Of a stretch of 34,990 bases of DNA, positions 16,201-22,868 are shown one piece after another. A program made the position numbers and the translations under genes. The notes under the pieces were generated by a model, which saw only the letters and a list, made by a program, of their open reading frames with translations, had not been told where the DNA came from and made no database searches. The stretch lies in NCBI GenBank assembly GCA_905234845.1, contig CAJOIW010000020.1, positions 43,002 to 77,991 of the forward strand, written 5' to 3'. Positions within the stretch are counted from its first letter, which is position 1. Each line of letters opens with the position of its first letter. This DNA is from an uncultured Prevotella sp. GTDB taxonomy: Bacteria; Bacteroidota; Bacteroidia; Bacteroidales; Bacteroidaceae.

Positions 16201-16294
16201 CGCGGTCGTAGAGTGTTCCTGTTATTTTCCGTTCTTGTGAGAATGCTGACATCGAAACAAGAGTCAGCAGTGCGAGGATAAAATAATGTTTCAT
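13265..16294 (-). CDS. Outer-membrane beta-barrel protein with CarboxypepD_reg domain and Gly/Pro-rich tail
   Basis: A 1009-residue TonB-receptor-like protein. A signal peptide (HYFILALLTLVSMSAFSQE) is followed by a carboxypeptidase regulatory-like domain (KITGTLYDRDTKDPMVGTTVQLL, about 22-105) and a plug-like domain (AYKVPEGSVAEELVRLLPG, VNGKQIKKIKVDGKEFM, about 120-215). A large barrel of the OMP_b-brl_3 type follows, with many aromatic-alternating strands. The last recognisable strand is NSYAMVHVIFRFNAFGG. The protein then continues about 50 residues in a Gly/Pro/Arg-rich tail (RPSGEDGPGGRGRFEGQG and GGFGGGRPPGGGGFGG). No TonB-box partner or SusD gene is adjacent, so the substrate is unknown. 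No clear promoter box was found in the 100 bases upstream. It is convergent with menE. Confidence 0.85.
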   Translation of the reverse strand: MKHYFILALLTLVSMSAFSQERKITGTLYDRDTKDPMVGTTVQLLKADKDSTHVTGVLAGDEGKFTIAAPENGKYILKFTSVGYSPMFKNVTVSEDKDVALGDIIMGADAIMLKEAVATALALKVVAKDDTLLYNSAAYKVPEGSVAEELVRLLPGAQVSDDGTVTVNGKQIKKIKVDGKEFMTGDTKTAMKNLPTSIIENIKVYDEKSDLTRITGIDDGNETATLDFGIKRGMNRGVMSNTDLGLGTHHRYAARTMVGYMKDDLRLMGFGNANNVNDMGFGGGRGGGFGRSRNGLNSSKMIGTNFNYNLRDSETRRDILEMNGSVRWNHNNSDARTKSSSENFVSTVGSFSNSINQNFSRSDSWNAQMRFEWKPDTMTNIMFRPTMSFSKNDSRSTNTSANFNSDPFEYTTDPLNQEALDNMGVQGIAINNRRGSSISYNEQRRFGGSLQLNRKLNSKGRNITLRGEMNYNRQKSNNLSTNNVHLYQVKDRFGNDSTYQTNRYNLTPSKNYSYNIQTTYSEPLWKNTFLQFSYQFNYSHSTSERSTYDFSNLGEDFFAGLTPQYRSWDNYLARLENPYEDYLDEKLSRYSEYSNYIHNIELMFRMIREKYNFNVGVHVQPQMTKFIQNYQGVYTDTVRHVTNITPTLRYRYRFHRQSRLEINYRGSTSQPSITDLLDITDDSNPLNITKGNPGLKPSFTNNFSLFYNNYWQKHFRFVQGSINYSTTRNSISNMVTYDEKSGGRTTRPENINGNWNVQTQMTYNQSIDTLGHWNVSTFTTYNYSNAVGYINLDRGSTVQKNYTRTSTINERLILSCRPTLQNDWSLEVETDGSFEFRHSRNKLQSQSKLDVWNFSYGGRVITSAPWGMSLTTDMHMNSRRGYNDNSMNTNELIWNAQLSQSFLKGRPLTVSLQLYDILHQQSNFSRAMSAYSRTDTEYNAINSYAMVHVIFRFNAFGGRNARRGMGDRPSGEDGPGGRGRFEGQGGPPDGPGGFGGGRPPGGGGFGGPR

Positions 16295-16384
16295 ACTGTA
16301 TCGTTAGACGTAAAGCATATTAGGAGGTTTAATTTGACATGAAAAAAAATGTGTCTTACAGTCATTCTGTCAGAAAAAAATGAC

Positions 16385-16392
16385 TACCTTTG
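16385..16392 (+). promoter_or_regulatory. Upstream TACCTTTG box, aroB region
   Basis: A first TACCTTTG lies 76 bases upstream of the box nearest aroB. The stretch between (gccgaaggtacgcttgcact then cggaaaacctcaaataaat, then ttggcttttctctcg) resembles a recurring promoter module that I recall from Bacteroidales genomes. Reading through it in frame gives an artificial 28-residue N-terminal extension of AroB. Confidence 0.4.
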
Positions 16393-16460
16393 GCTAATGC
16401 CGAAGGTACGCTTGCACTCGGAAAACCTCAAATAAATTTGGCTTTTCTCTCGTTTATTAG

Positions 16461-16468
16461 TACCTTTG
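16461..16468 (+). promoter_or_regulatory. -7 box TACCTTTG of aroB
   Basis: TACCTTTG ends five bases before the ATG at 16474, which argues for that ATG as the start and for a leaderless or nearly leaderless message. Confidence 0.6.
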
Positions 16469-16473
16469 CAGCA

Positions 16474-17523
16474 ATGAAACAAGAAATCATTATTTCGGAA
16501 CATCTGGAGCGTGACGTGACAGAGGCCGTCGGCAGGTGCGAGTACGACCGTCTCTTCGTGCTGACCGACGCAACGACACACCGTCTTTGCTGGCCGTTGC
16601 TCTCGGCATTAAACTGTCTTCGCGAGGCTCAGGTTATCGTTATCATGCCTACAGATGCGTATAAAAATATCGAGAGCCTTTCACAGGTCTGGACTGGTCT
16701 GCAGCAGGGCGGAGCCACTCGCCACTCGTTGCTCCTCAATGTAGGTGGCGGTATGGTGACTGATCTTGGCGGGTTTGCCGCTGCCACGTTCAAACGCGGT
16801 ATTCAGTTCATCAATATCCCTACTACACTACTTGCTCAGGTCGATGCTTCTGTGGGTGGCAAGACGGGCATCAACTTTGGTGGATTCAAAAATGAAGTTG
16901 GTGTGTTCTGCGATGCGAAGACCGTTATCCTCTGTACGCGATTCTTAGAAACGCTCGACAGGGAGAATCTACGATCGGGCTATGCTGAGATGCTAAAACA
17001 CGGGTTGATCTCGACGGTCGGGATGTGGACCGAGTTGATGGACTTCAACCTTGCCGAGCCCGACTTAACGCAGTTGCAGCAGATGGTGGCCCGCTTGGTC
17101 GGGGTGAAAGAGCGTATCGTGGAGGTGGATCCGCGTGAGCAGGGTATCCGCAAGGCGCTCAACTTGGGCCATACCATCGGCCATGCCATCGAGTCGTGGA
17201 GTTTCTCTCGCCCCTCATCCCTTTTACATGGTTATGCAGTAGCTTTCGGATTGGTATGCGAGCTCTATCTGAGTGCGATAAAAACGGGTTTCCCTACAGA
17301 CAAACTGCGTCAGACCACCTCGTTTATCCGCGAATACTATGGCATGTCTGACATTACCTGCGATGACTATCCCACGCTGTTCGAGCTAATGACTCACGAC
17401 AAGAAAAACACTGCCGACCGCATCAACTTCACGCTACTGGGCGACATTGGTGACATTCGTATCAACCAGACTGCCACCCGTGAGGAAATCTACGAGTCGC
17501 TCGATTTTCTCCGCGAAGGATAA
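16474..17523 (+). CDS. aroB: 3-dehydroquinate synthase AroB
   Basis: Second enzyme of the shikimate pathway, converting DAHP to 3-dehydroquinate with NAD and a divalent metal. It shows LLLNVGGGMVTDLGGFAAATFKRG (nucleotide-binding Gly motif), INIPTTLLAQVDASVGGKTGINF, the metal-ligand region RSGYAEMLKHGLI, and the two-histidine block RKALNLGHTIGHAIES. I choose the ATG at 16474 (349 residues, MKQEIIISEHLERD), because an upstream in-frame TTG would start inside promoter-like sequence. Residues SFSRPSSLLHGYAVAFG contain a short ctcatccctttt stretch that may be low-complexity insertion, but HGYAV is conserved. The shikimate pathway feeds chorismate to the men locus; no transcriptional link is visible. 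It converges with mtnN, 8 bases apart. Confidence 0.95.
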   Translation: MKQEIIISEHLERDVTEAVGRCEYDRLFVLTDATTHRLCWPLLSALNCLREAQVIVIMPTDAYKNIESLSQVWTGLQQGGATRHSLLLNVGGGMVTDLGGFAAATFKRGIQFINIPTTLLAQVDASVGGKTGINFGGFKNEVGVFCDAKTVILCTRFLETLDRENLRSGYAEMLKHGLISTVGMWTELMDFNLAEPDLTQLQQMVARLVGVKERIVEVDPREQGIRKALNLGHTIGHAIESWSFSRPSSLLHGYAVAFGLVCELYLSAIKTGFPTDKLRQTTSFIREYYGMSDITCDDYPTLFELMTHDKKNTADRINFTLLGDIGDIRINQTATREEIYESLDFLREG

Positions 17524-17531
17524 AATAAGTT

Positions 17532-18248
17532 CTAATCCTCCCTTATCATTTCCACAAATGTGCGGGTTACATGGAAGGAGTTTTCAGCTATATTCTCCCA
17601 GAAATTGTGATACTGTGAGGCATCAGTGTCGCGCAGGGGAATATCGCTCACCACACGGAATGAGATGAACGGCACGTTATAGATATGGCAGGCCTGTGCG
17701 ATGGCGGCACTCTCCATGTCGACGGCAATAGCCTCGGGGAATTTCTCTATGATACTGCGCATTTTCTCCTTCGAGTCCACAAACCAGTCGCCCGTGACAA
17801 TGAGCCCAGGGTGGAGGATAATGGATGATGGGTGTTGGGTGTTGGGTAAATCTTCACTATTCGTTAGTTTTTCCTGTTGGCGCCGAATTTTGCTTCTTAA
17901 TTCTTCACTTTTGCGAAGCAGATAGGGGTCGGCCTTATAACGTGCCGGCATCCCCTGCACCTGTCCGTAGACCGTAGTGTTGTCGATGGCCGTGCCGCAA
18001 TACACATCGTGGTAGCACACCTCGGCACCCACCACAATGTCCTGCACGTTGATGCCGTCGCCGTTGCCACCGGCACACCCTGAAGAGATAATCACATCGG
18101 GTCGGTGACGGCGAATCATCTCGGCTGCGCCCAAGGCAGCGTTCACCTTGCCGATACCACATTTCTCTACCACTACGTCGCTTTCCGCGAACACTTTCCG
18201 AAGCTGCTCCAGCTCCTTGTCCATTGCTACGATAATTCCTGTTTTCAT
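17532..18248 (-). CDS. mtnN: 5'-methylthioadenosine/S-adenosylhomocysteine nucleosidase
   Basis: Hydrolyses the N-glycosidic bond of MTA and SAH in methyl-cycle recycling. Key parts are MKTGIIVAMDKELEQLRK with the catalytic-type Glu, CGIGKVNAALGAAEMI, DVIISSGCAGGNGDGINVQDIVVG, the substrate-binding AIAVDMESAAIAQACH, and the catalytic Asp in FRVVSDIPLRD. I place the start at the ATG at 18248 (238 residues); ten codons further upstream overlap the promoter box. Between RKSEELR and LIVTGDWF there is an additional stretch, SKIRRQQEKLTNSEDLPNTQ then HPSSIILHPG, encoded by low-complexity sequence (about 17813-17915). The N-terminal third is shorter than in E. coli, so total length is normal by coincidence. 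Identification is firm. Confidence 0.92.
   Translation of the reverse strand: MKTGIIVAMDKELEQLRKVFAESDVVVEKCGIGKVNAALGAAEMIRRHRPDVIISSGCAGGNGDGINVQDIVVGAEVCYHDVYCGTAIDNTTVYGQVQGMPARYKADPYLLRKSEELRSKIRRQQEKLTNSEDLPNTQHPSSIILHPGLIVTGDWFVDSKEKMRSIIEKFPEAIAVDMESAAIAQACHIYNVPFISFRVVSDIPLRDTDASQYHNFWENIAENSFHVTRTFVEMIRED
17813..17915 (-). repeat. In-frame low-complexity insert in mtnN
   Basis: On the minus strand the region reads agtgaagaattaagaagc, then an arginine/glutamine-coding part, then acccaacacccaacacccat and catccattatcctccacc. These are repeat-like units of the same class as those in menC and menE. The encoded residues lie in a solvent-exposed position before the conserved LIVTGD strand. 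Confidence 0.6.
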
Positions 18249-18272
18249 GTTATATGTGTTTCTTTTTGCCTG

Positions 18273-18280
18273 CAAAGTTA
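18273..18280 (-). promoter_or_regulatory. -7 box TAACTTTG of mtnN
   Basis: TAACTTTG on the minus strand lies 24 bases before the ATG at 18248. It is back to back with the promoter of the YfhO gene. Confidence 0.6.
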
Positions 18281-18300
18281 CGAAAAAAAGATTTTTTTAT

Positions 18301-18308
18301 TATCTTTG
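18301..18308 (+). promoter_or_regulatory. -7 box TATCTTTG of the YfhO-GSCFA genes
   Basis: TATCTTTG lies 16 bases before the ATG at 18325, after an A/T-rich run. Confidence 0.6.
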
Positions 18309-18324
18309 CACCATAAAAAAATAA

Positions 18325-20838
18325 ATGAAGATGAAAGTGTTAAAGAAATATTGGGTTGACGCGGCAATATTATTGTTGTTCGCAGCCGTCTCGTTTGCTT
18401 ATTTTATGCCTGCCGACCTGGAAGGGCGCATCCTCTATCAGCACGACACATCGGCAGGGCGTGGTGCCGGCCAGGAACAGTTAGAGTATTTTGAGCGTAC
18501 GGGTGAGCGTACACGTTGGAGCAATTCCACCTTCAGTGGTATGCCGACATATCAGACGGCACCATCGTACACCAGCACCGACGCGCTGGGCAAGGCGATG
18601 ACGGCCTACCACCTGTGGCTGCCAGAGAATGTGTGGTTCGTGTTCGCCTATCTGCTGGGCTTTTACATTCTCCTGCGTGCCTTCGACTTCCGTCGTTCAC
18701 TGGCCGCACTGGGAGCCATTGTTTGGGCATTCTCCTCCTATTTCTTTATTATCATTGCCGCCGGACACATCTGGAAGGTATGGGCGTTGGCCTATCTGCC
18801 TCCGATGATTGCGGGTGTGGTGCTGGCCTATCGGGGGAAATACTTGGCGGGCTTTGTCGTGACAGCCATCTTTGCCGCTTTCGAGGTAAAGGCCAACCAC
18901 GTGCAGATGACATATTACTATCTGTTCATTATTCTCTTCATGGTCATTGCCTACTTGGTTGAGCAAAGAAAAAATCTCGGCAGATGGCTGAAAGCCACAG
19001 GCGTGTGTCTGGCAGCGGCAGCGGTGGGTATCTGCATCAACCTGTCGAGCCTTTACCACACCTGGCAATACGGTCAGGAGTCGATGCGCGGGAAGAGTGA
19101 GCTGGTGAAGAAGAATGCCGCCAACCAGACGGGTAGCGGGCTCGACCGCGACTACATCACGCAGTGGTCGTATGGCATTGATGAGACGTGGACACTGCTC
19201 ATCCCCAATACCAAGGGCGGAGCGTCTGTCCCCCTTTCGAAAGACAAAATCGCGATGAAGAAGGCCGACCCGCAGTTGTCACAGTTCTATGATTATTTTG
19301 CCGAGTACTGGGGCACGCAGCCTGGCACGTCTGGGCCCGTTTATGTGGGGGCTTTTGTCTTGTTCCTATTCATTCTGGGACTGTTCCTTGTGAAGGGTCC
19401 GATGAAGTGGGCACTGCTCGCGGCAACGATATTATCCATCATGCTCTCATGGGGCAAGAATTTCATGCCGTTGACCGACTTCTTTATCGACCACGTGCCC
19501 ATGTATGCGAAATTCCGCACGGTGGCCTCTATCCTCGTCATAGCCGAGTTTACCATCCCGTTGTTAGGCATGATGGCATTGAAAAAGATCGTCGATGACC
19601 CCGAGTTGCTTAAGCGAAAGATGAAGTTTGTGTATGTCAGCTTTGGACTCACCGCAGGTTTCTGTCTGCTGTTCGCCCTAATGCCGAGCGTGTTCTTCAG
19701 TTTTATCTCCGATGGCGACATCAGCACCGCCCAGCAGATAGAGCGTCTGGTGAGCGAGCAGAACCCAGAAGCCGCAGGACTCTCGCAGATGCTGATTGGC
19801 AATGTGGCGCAAATGCACGAGACCGTGTTTACTGCCGACTGCTGGCGCTCGTTCTGGATAATCGTTATCGGCACATTCTTCTTGTTGCTTTATAGGGCTC
19901 GGAAGCTCAAGGCCGTTTACATGGTCGCTGCCATCCTCGTGCTCTGTCTGGTAGACATGTGGATGGTGAACAAGCGCTATCTGAACGATGCGATGTTTGT
20001 GGAGAAGAGCGTGCGCGAGCTGCCACAGAAGAAAACCGCCACCGACGAGCAGATACTCAAGGACAAGAGCCTCGACTACCGCGTGCTCAACCTCGCCTCC
20101 AACACGTTCAACGAGAACGAGACATCGTTCTACCATAAGTCTATCGGAGGCTATCATGCCGCTAAGCTGCGCCGCTATCAGGAGCTCATCGATGCCTATA
20201 TCGCTCCAGAGATGCAGCGCATGATGCCCGCCATAGCCGAGGCACAGGGTGACATGACGCAGGTGGCAGGTGACTCCATTTGGCCGGTGCTCAATGCGCT
20301 TAATGCGAAGTATTTCATTATGCCTTTGCAGGGCGGGCAGACCGTGCCTGTCACCAACCCTTACACCCATGGGAACGCCTGGTTCGTCGACCGACTGACC
20401 TATGCCGAGAATGCCAATGCCGAGCTCGACGCACTGGCGAAACTCAATCTTCGTCATGAGGCCGTTGCCGACAGTCAGTTTAAGGATGTTCTGAAGACTG
20501 CCGTAGAGCAGGGACAGACCTCGCTCGTCACGCTGCGGCAATATGAGCCCAACAGTCTGAGCTATGAGGTAGAGAGCGACAAAGGCGGAGTAGTGGTGTT
20601 CTCAGAGATTTATTATCCTGGATGGACGGCTACTGTCGACGGGCAGCCTGCTGAGCTCGGACGCGTGGACTATGTCTTGCGGGCGTTGAACGTGCCGAAA
20701 GGCAAGCACAACGTTGTGCTGACCTTCAAACCCGCTTCCGTGCGCACCACCGAGACCGTAGCATATATCTCCTACGCCGTACTCCTGCTTGCCATTGCGG
20801 GCGGAATCATCCTGCGAAAGAGAAAACATGGAATTTAG
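18325..20838 (+). CDS. YfhO-family multi-pass membrane protein
   Basis: An 837-residue integral membrane protein of the YfhO family (PF09586), a GT-C-like fold which in Firmicutes is linked to glycosylation of teichoic acids. The N-terminal half has about a dozen helices, with the family features FFAADLEGRI-like FMPADLEGRILYQHDTSAG, the WSNSTFSGMPTYQT loop (about 55-75), and YLLGFYILLRAFDFRRSLA. The region NANAELDALAKLNLRHEAV onward is a soluble C-terminal domain, ending LSYEVESDKGGVVVFSEIYYPGW, YVLRALNVPKGKHNVVLTF and a last helix before RKRKHGI. The usual role in Bacteroidetes is not established. Its last 11 bases overlap the start of the GSCFA gene, so the pair is probably coupled. Confidence 0.88.
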   Translation: MKMKVLKKYWVDAAILLLFAAVSFAYFMPADLEGRILYQHDTSAGRGAGQEQLEYFERTGERTRWSNSTFSGMPTYQTAPSYTSTDALGKAMTAYHLWLPENVWFVFAYLLGFYILLRAFDFRRSLAALGAIVWAFSSYFFIIIAAGHIWKVWALAYLPPMIAGVVLAYRGKYLAGFVVTAIFAAFEVKANHVQMTYYYLFIILFMVIAYLVEQRKNLGRWLKATGVCLAAAAVGICINLSSLYHTWQYGQESMRGKSELVKKNAANQTGSGLDRDYITQWSYGIDETWTLLIPNTKGGASVPLSKDKIAMKKADPQLSQFYDYFAEYWGTQPGTSGPVYVGAFVLFLFILGLFLVKGPMKWALLAATILSIMLSWGKNFMPLTDFFIDHVPMYAKFRTVASILVIAEFTIPLLGMMALKKIVDDPELLKRKMKFVYVSFGLTAGFCLLFALMPSVFFSFISDGDISTAQQIERLVSEQNPEAAGLSQMLIGNVAQMHETVFTADCWRSFWIIVIGTFFLLLYRARKLKAVYMVAAILVLCLVDMWMVNKRYLNDAMFVEKSVRELPQKKTATDEQILKDKSLDYRVLNLASNTFNENETSFYHKSIGGYHAAKLRRYQELIDAYIAPEMQRMMPAIAEAQGDMTQVAGDSIWPVLNALNAKYFIMPLQGGQTVPVTNPYTHGNAWFVDRLTYAENANAELDALAKLNLRHEAVADSQFKDVLKTAVEQGQTSLVTLRQYEPNSLSYEVESDKGGVVVFSEIYYPGWTATVDGQPAELGRVDYVLRALNVPKGKHNVVLTFKPASVRTTETVAYISYAVLLLAIAGGIILRKRKHGI

Positions 20839-21757
20839 AACCAAAGTAGACATCGCACCTGCGCCGTTTCAGATAGAGCCTTGTGAGCGGATACTGTTCG
20901 TGGGCTCGTGTTTTGCCGACGAGATGGGGCGGAGGTTCACGGAGGAGAAGTTCCGTACCGTGGTCAATCCCTTCGGCGTGATGTACAATCCCGTGAGCAT
21001 CCTGCATACCATTCAGCAAATTCATGAGCCTTTCGACACGGCCATCCTGACCCTTGGCACAAACCATGTGTATGTCTTGAGAGAGACGGGCGAGGTGGTG
21101 GATAACTGCCAGAAGCGTCCGCAGCATCTTTTCGAGGAGAGGGAACTGAGCGTAGACGAGTGCGCCGACAGTCTCGCTGAGGCCATCAGCCTGCTCCGAA
21201 GCCACAACCCCGATGTAAAAGTCATCCTCACCGTCAGTCCCATTCGCTATCGCAAATACGGTTATCACGGCAGCCAACTCTCCAAGGCCACGCTATTGTT
21301 GGCTGTAGAGAAAATCTCTACCCCCACCTACAACCCCTCCCCATCCCTCCCCGAAGGAGAGGGAGATCAACCCATCCTAACCTCCCCGAAGGAGAGGAAA
21401 TCCGACTGCACGCATCTCCCTCTCCTTCGGGGAGGGATGGGGAGGGGTTGTAGGGATCGGGCTCACTATTTCCCTGCTTACGAGATTGTGAACGACGAGC
21501 TGCGCGACTATCGCTTCTACAAACCCGACATGCTGCACCCCTCAGAGCAGGCTGTGGAATACATCTACGAGCGGTTTGCCGAGGTCTATTTCTCCGATGC
21601 CACAAAGGCTTTCCTCAAGGAATGGGCACCCCTGAAGGCCGCACTCGCACACCGACCGTTCAATGCGGAAAGCGAGGAGTACAAGCAGTTCCTTTCCGAG
21701 ACAAGCCTGAAGGTCGCAGCCCTTACTCAGAAATATCCAAACTTCATCGCGGAGTGA
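20828..21757 (+). CDS. GSCFA-domain protein with in-frame palindromic insertion
   Basis: A GSCFA-family protein (PF08885), a Bacteroidetes/Proteobacteria SGNH-hydrolase-like domain of unknown substrate. The naming motif is present in RILFVGSCFADEMGRRF, with FNPFGVMYNP-like VNPFGVMYNPVSI, the LTLGTNHVYVLRETG block, and LTVSPIRYRKYGYHGSQLSKA. The last conserved block, YFPAYEIVNDELRDYRFYKPDMLHPS, lies near 220-245. Start is the ATG at 20828, overlapping the YfhO gene; 309 residues. Residues about 167-209 (PTYNPSPSLPEGEGD to GGMGRGCRDR) are encoded by a palindromic repeat that separates LLLAVEKI from YFPAYEI, positions normally joined by a short loop. The frame remains open. A possible surface-polysaccharide esterase role with YfhO is inference only. 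Confidence 0.86.
   Translation: MEFRTKVDIAPAPFQIEPCERILFVGSCFADEMGRRFTEEKFRTVVNPFGVMYNPVSILHTIQQIHEPFDTAILTLGTNHVYVLRETGEVVDNCQKRPQHLFEERELSVDECADSLAEAISLLRSHNPDVKVILTVSPIRYRKYGYHGSQLSKATLLLAVEKISTPTYNPSPSLPEGEGDQPILTSPKERKSDCTHLPLLRGGMGRGCRDRAHYFPAYEIVNDELRDYRFYKPDMLHPSEQAVEYIYERFAEVYFSDATKAFLKEWAPLKAALAHRPFNAESEEYKQFLSETSLKVAALTQKYPNFIAE
21327..21454 (+). repeat. Palindromic element with 41-bp perfect arms, inside the GSCFA gene
   Basis: The left arm 21327-21367 (cctacaacccctccccatcc...) is the exact reverse complement of the right arm 21414-21454. The 46-base centre holds cctaacctccccgaaggaga and gactgcacgc. Three copies of the core ctccccgaaggagag or its complement lie in one element. 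It is fully open in the gene frame, encoding NPSPSLPEGEGD and related text. It is the best preserved copy in the window and defines the family. Confidence 0.95.
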
Positions 21758-21855
21758 TTTCTCGTGATTACTGGCACCATTGCCTTACCTTCCCTCATTC
21801 TTCACGTCCCACTTTTACCGGACAGCAATTAAAATCAAAATTATTATCTGTAATC

Positions 21856-21900
21856 TAACAGCCCGACGGGCTTCCTTGGTGGTATCTTTGCGGATAATCA
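21856..21900. repeat. 45-nt dispersed repeat, copy 2
   Basis: Matches 2117-2161 in 42 of 45 positions, including the palindrome gcccgacgggc/gcccgtcgggc and ggtggtatctttg. Here it lies 26 bases after the accggacagcaat motif, which at locus 1 is about 2 kb away on the other side of the acyltransferase and GxxExxY genes. Confidence 0.85.
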
Positions 21901-22128
21901 TAAAATCAATAAATAAACTGTAAATTGTAAATCGTCAAATTGTAAATATGTTAACCTTTCAACTGTTAAAAATTAACATTCAAAGTGGCGTGAGAATGGC
22001 ATCGTTGCAAAATTTTTCCCTCATGGTCGCAAATAACGCAATTTTGAGCCACTTTTCGATTTTTCGCTAACTGGCTGGGAATAAATCGAATAGGTCTTAT
22101 AGGACTTATAAGACTTATAAGCCGTATT

Positions 22129-22297
22129 GCGAAAGATATACCTTTCGCTTGCGAGAGCTTAGCTTTCACCACCCGAAAGACCGTCTTTCGCAAGCTAAAA
22201 GACCGTGTTTTACCCCCCGAAACATATATGTTTCACCTTTTAGCCATATTCTTCACCCTTCACTTTTCACTCTTCATTTTCGAAAGATATACCTTTC
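22129..22297. repeat. Modular palindrome array, locus 2
   Basis: Modules in order: gcgaaagatatacctttcgc (22129-22148), gaaagaccgtctttc (22175-22189), aaaagaccgtgtttt (22197-22211), gaaacatatatgtttc (22219-22234) and cgaaagatatacctttc (22281-22297). They share the sequences of locus 1 (3517-3618) but in another order and spacing, with C-rich spacers (accaccc, acccccc). Confidence 0.85.
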
Positions 22298-22429
22298 ACT
22301 CGCATAGAACGAGAAAAAATCCTGACAAAAATATTACGATTTTCCCCTCCTTGAAGTTAACGTTTTAAACATAGGAATAGTTTTTTCTGAAATAAAGTTA
22401 AAAATCAAGGCACTTTCAGGGAAATACCC

Positions 22430-22437
22430 TAATTTTG
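22430..22437 (+). promoter_or_regulatory. -7 box TAATTTTG of the Cys/His protein-TonB receptor genes
   Basis: TAATTTTG lies 39 bases before the ATG at 22477. No Fur- or Zur-like palindrome was recognised near it. Confidence 0.5.
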
Positions 22438-22476
22438 CCATGGCTTTTAGCCTTTTAAATTTTCGACTTTAGACAA

Positions 22477-22812
22477 ATGATGAGACGGCGGCAAACGGTA
22501 TCGCGTATTCTCTTGGCAGTATTTCTGTCGATGATGTTGATACAGGGCTTCCATGTTCACCACGACATGGAAGGTGTCGGTGCCTGCTCCGATTGTCTGC
22601 ACCATGTTCGTCATGACAGCCATTTCTCGACGGCCTCCTTCTCGATAGACAATTGTGTGTTGTGTCAGTTCGCTGGCATGCCATTCCTTCTTGCTGTCGT
22701 ATTCGCACTGGCGGTCTTTGTCAAGATGGTGCGGCAGCTCATGCCCCCGGGCATTGTTTATTACTCACTTTTGTTCTCCAACCTTCATGGTCCGCGTGCT
22801 CCACCGGCATAA
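22477..22812 (+). CDS. Small Cys/His-rich membrane protein, possibly metal-related
   Basis: A 111-residue protein I cannot assign to a named family. An N-terminal hydrophobic segment (RILLAVFLSMMLIQGF) is followed by a short segment full of possible metal ligands: FHVHHDMEGVGACSDCLHHV, RHDSHF and DNCVLCQFAG (CxxC and CxxCQ with five or more His). A second hydrophobic segment (FLLAVVFALAVFVKMV) and a short tail follow. The layout recalls small proteins found next to metal-linked TonB receptors (for example DUF2946-like), but that is by appearance only. Start is the first of two adjacent ATGs. It precedes the TonB receptor by 56 bases with no promoter between, so the two are probably co-transcribed. 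Confidence 0.65.
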   Translation: MMRRRQTVSRILLAVFLSMMLIQGFHVHHDMEGVGACSDCLHHVRHDSHFSTASFSIDNCVLCQFAGMPFLLAVVFALAVFVKMVRQLMPPGIVYYSLLFSNLHGPRAPPA

Positions 22813-22868
22813 TTCATTATGAAGAGTGAAGAATGATGAATGAATAATAAACAAAAAAGTTATCAAGA

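Larger units (their letters stand above)
21758..22476. other. Repeat-dense intergenic region
   Basis: No credible gene in about 720 bases. It contains ttttaccggacagcaat (21813-21829, also at 77-93), the second 45-nt repeat (21856-21900), gtcttataggacttataaga units (22090-22121), the palindrome modules at 22129-22297, a low-complexity ttcacccttcacttttcact stretch (22250-22280) and the promoter box of the small metal-type gene. Confidence 0.75.

Noticed and set aside
16390..16473. N-terminal extension of AroB from a TTG codon
   Set aside because: The extra residues overlap two TAnnTTTG boxes and do not resemble AroB, whereas MKQEIIISEHL gives the normal start.
19678..20541. Minus-strand open frame of about 287 residues
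   Set aside because: Antisense to the well-supported YfhO-family gene; no motif, promoter or homology pattern recognised.
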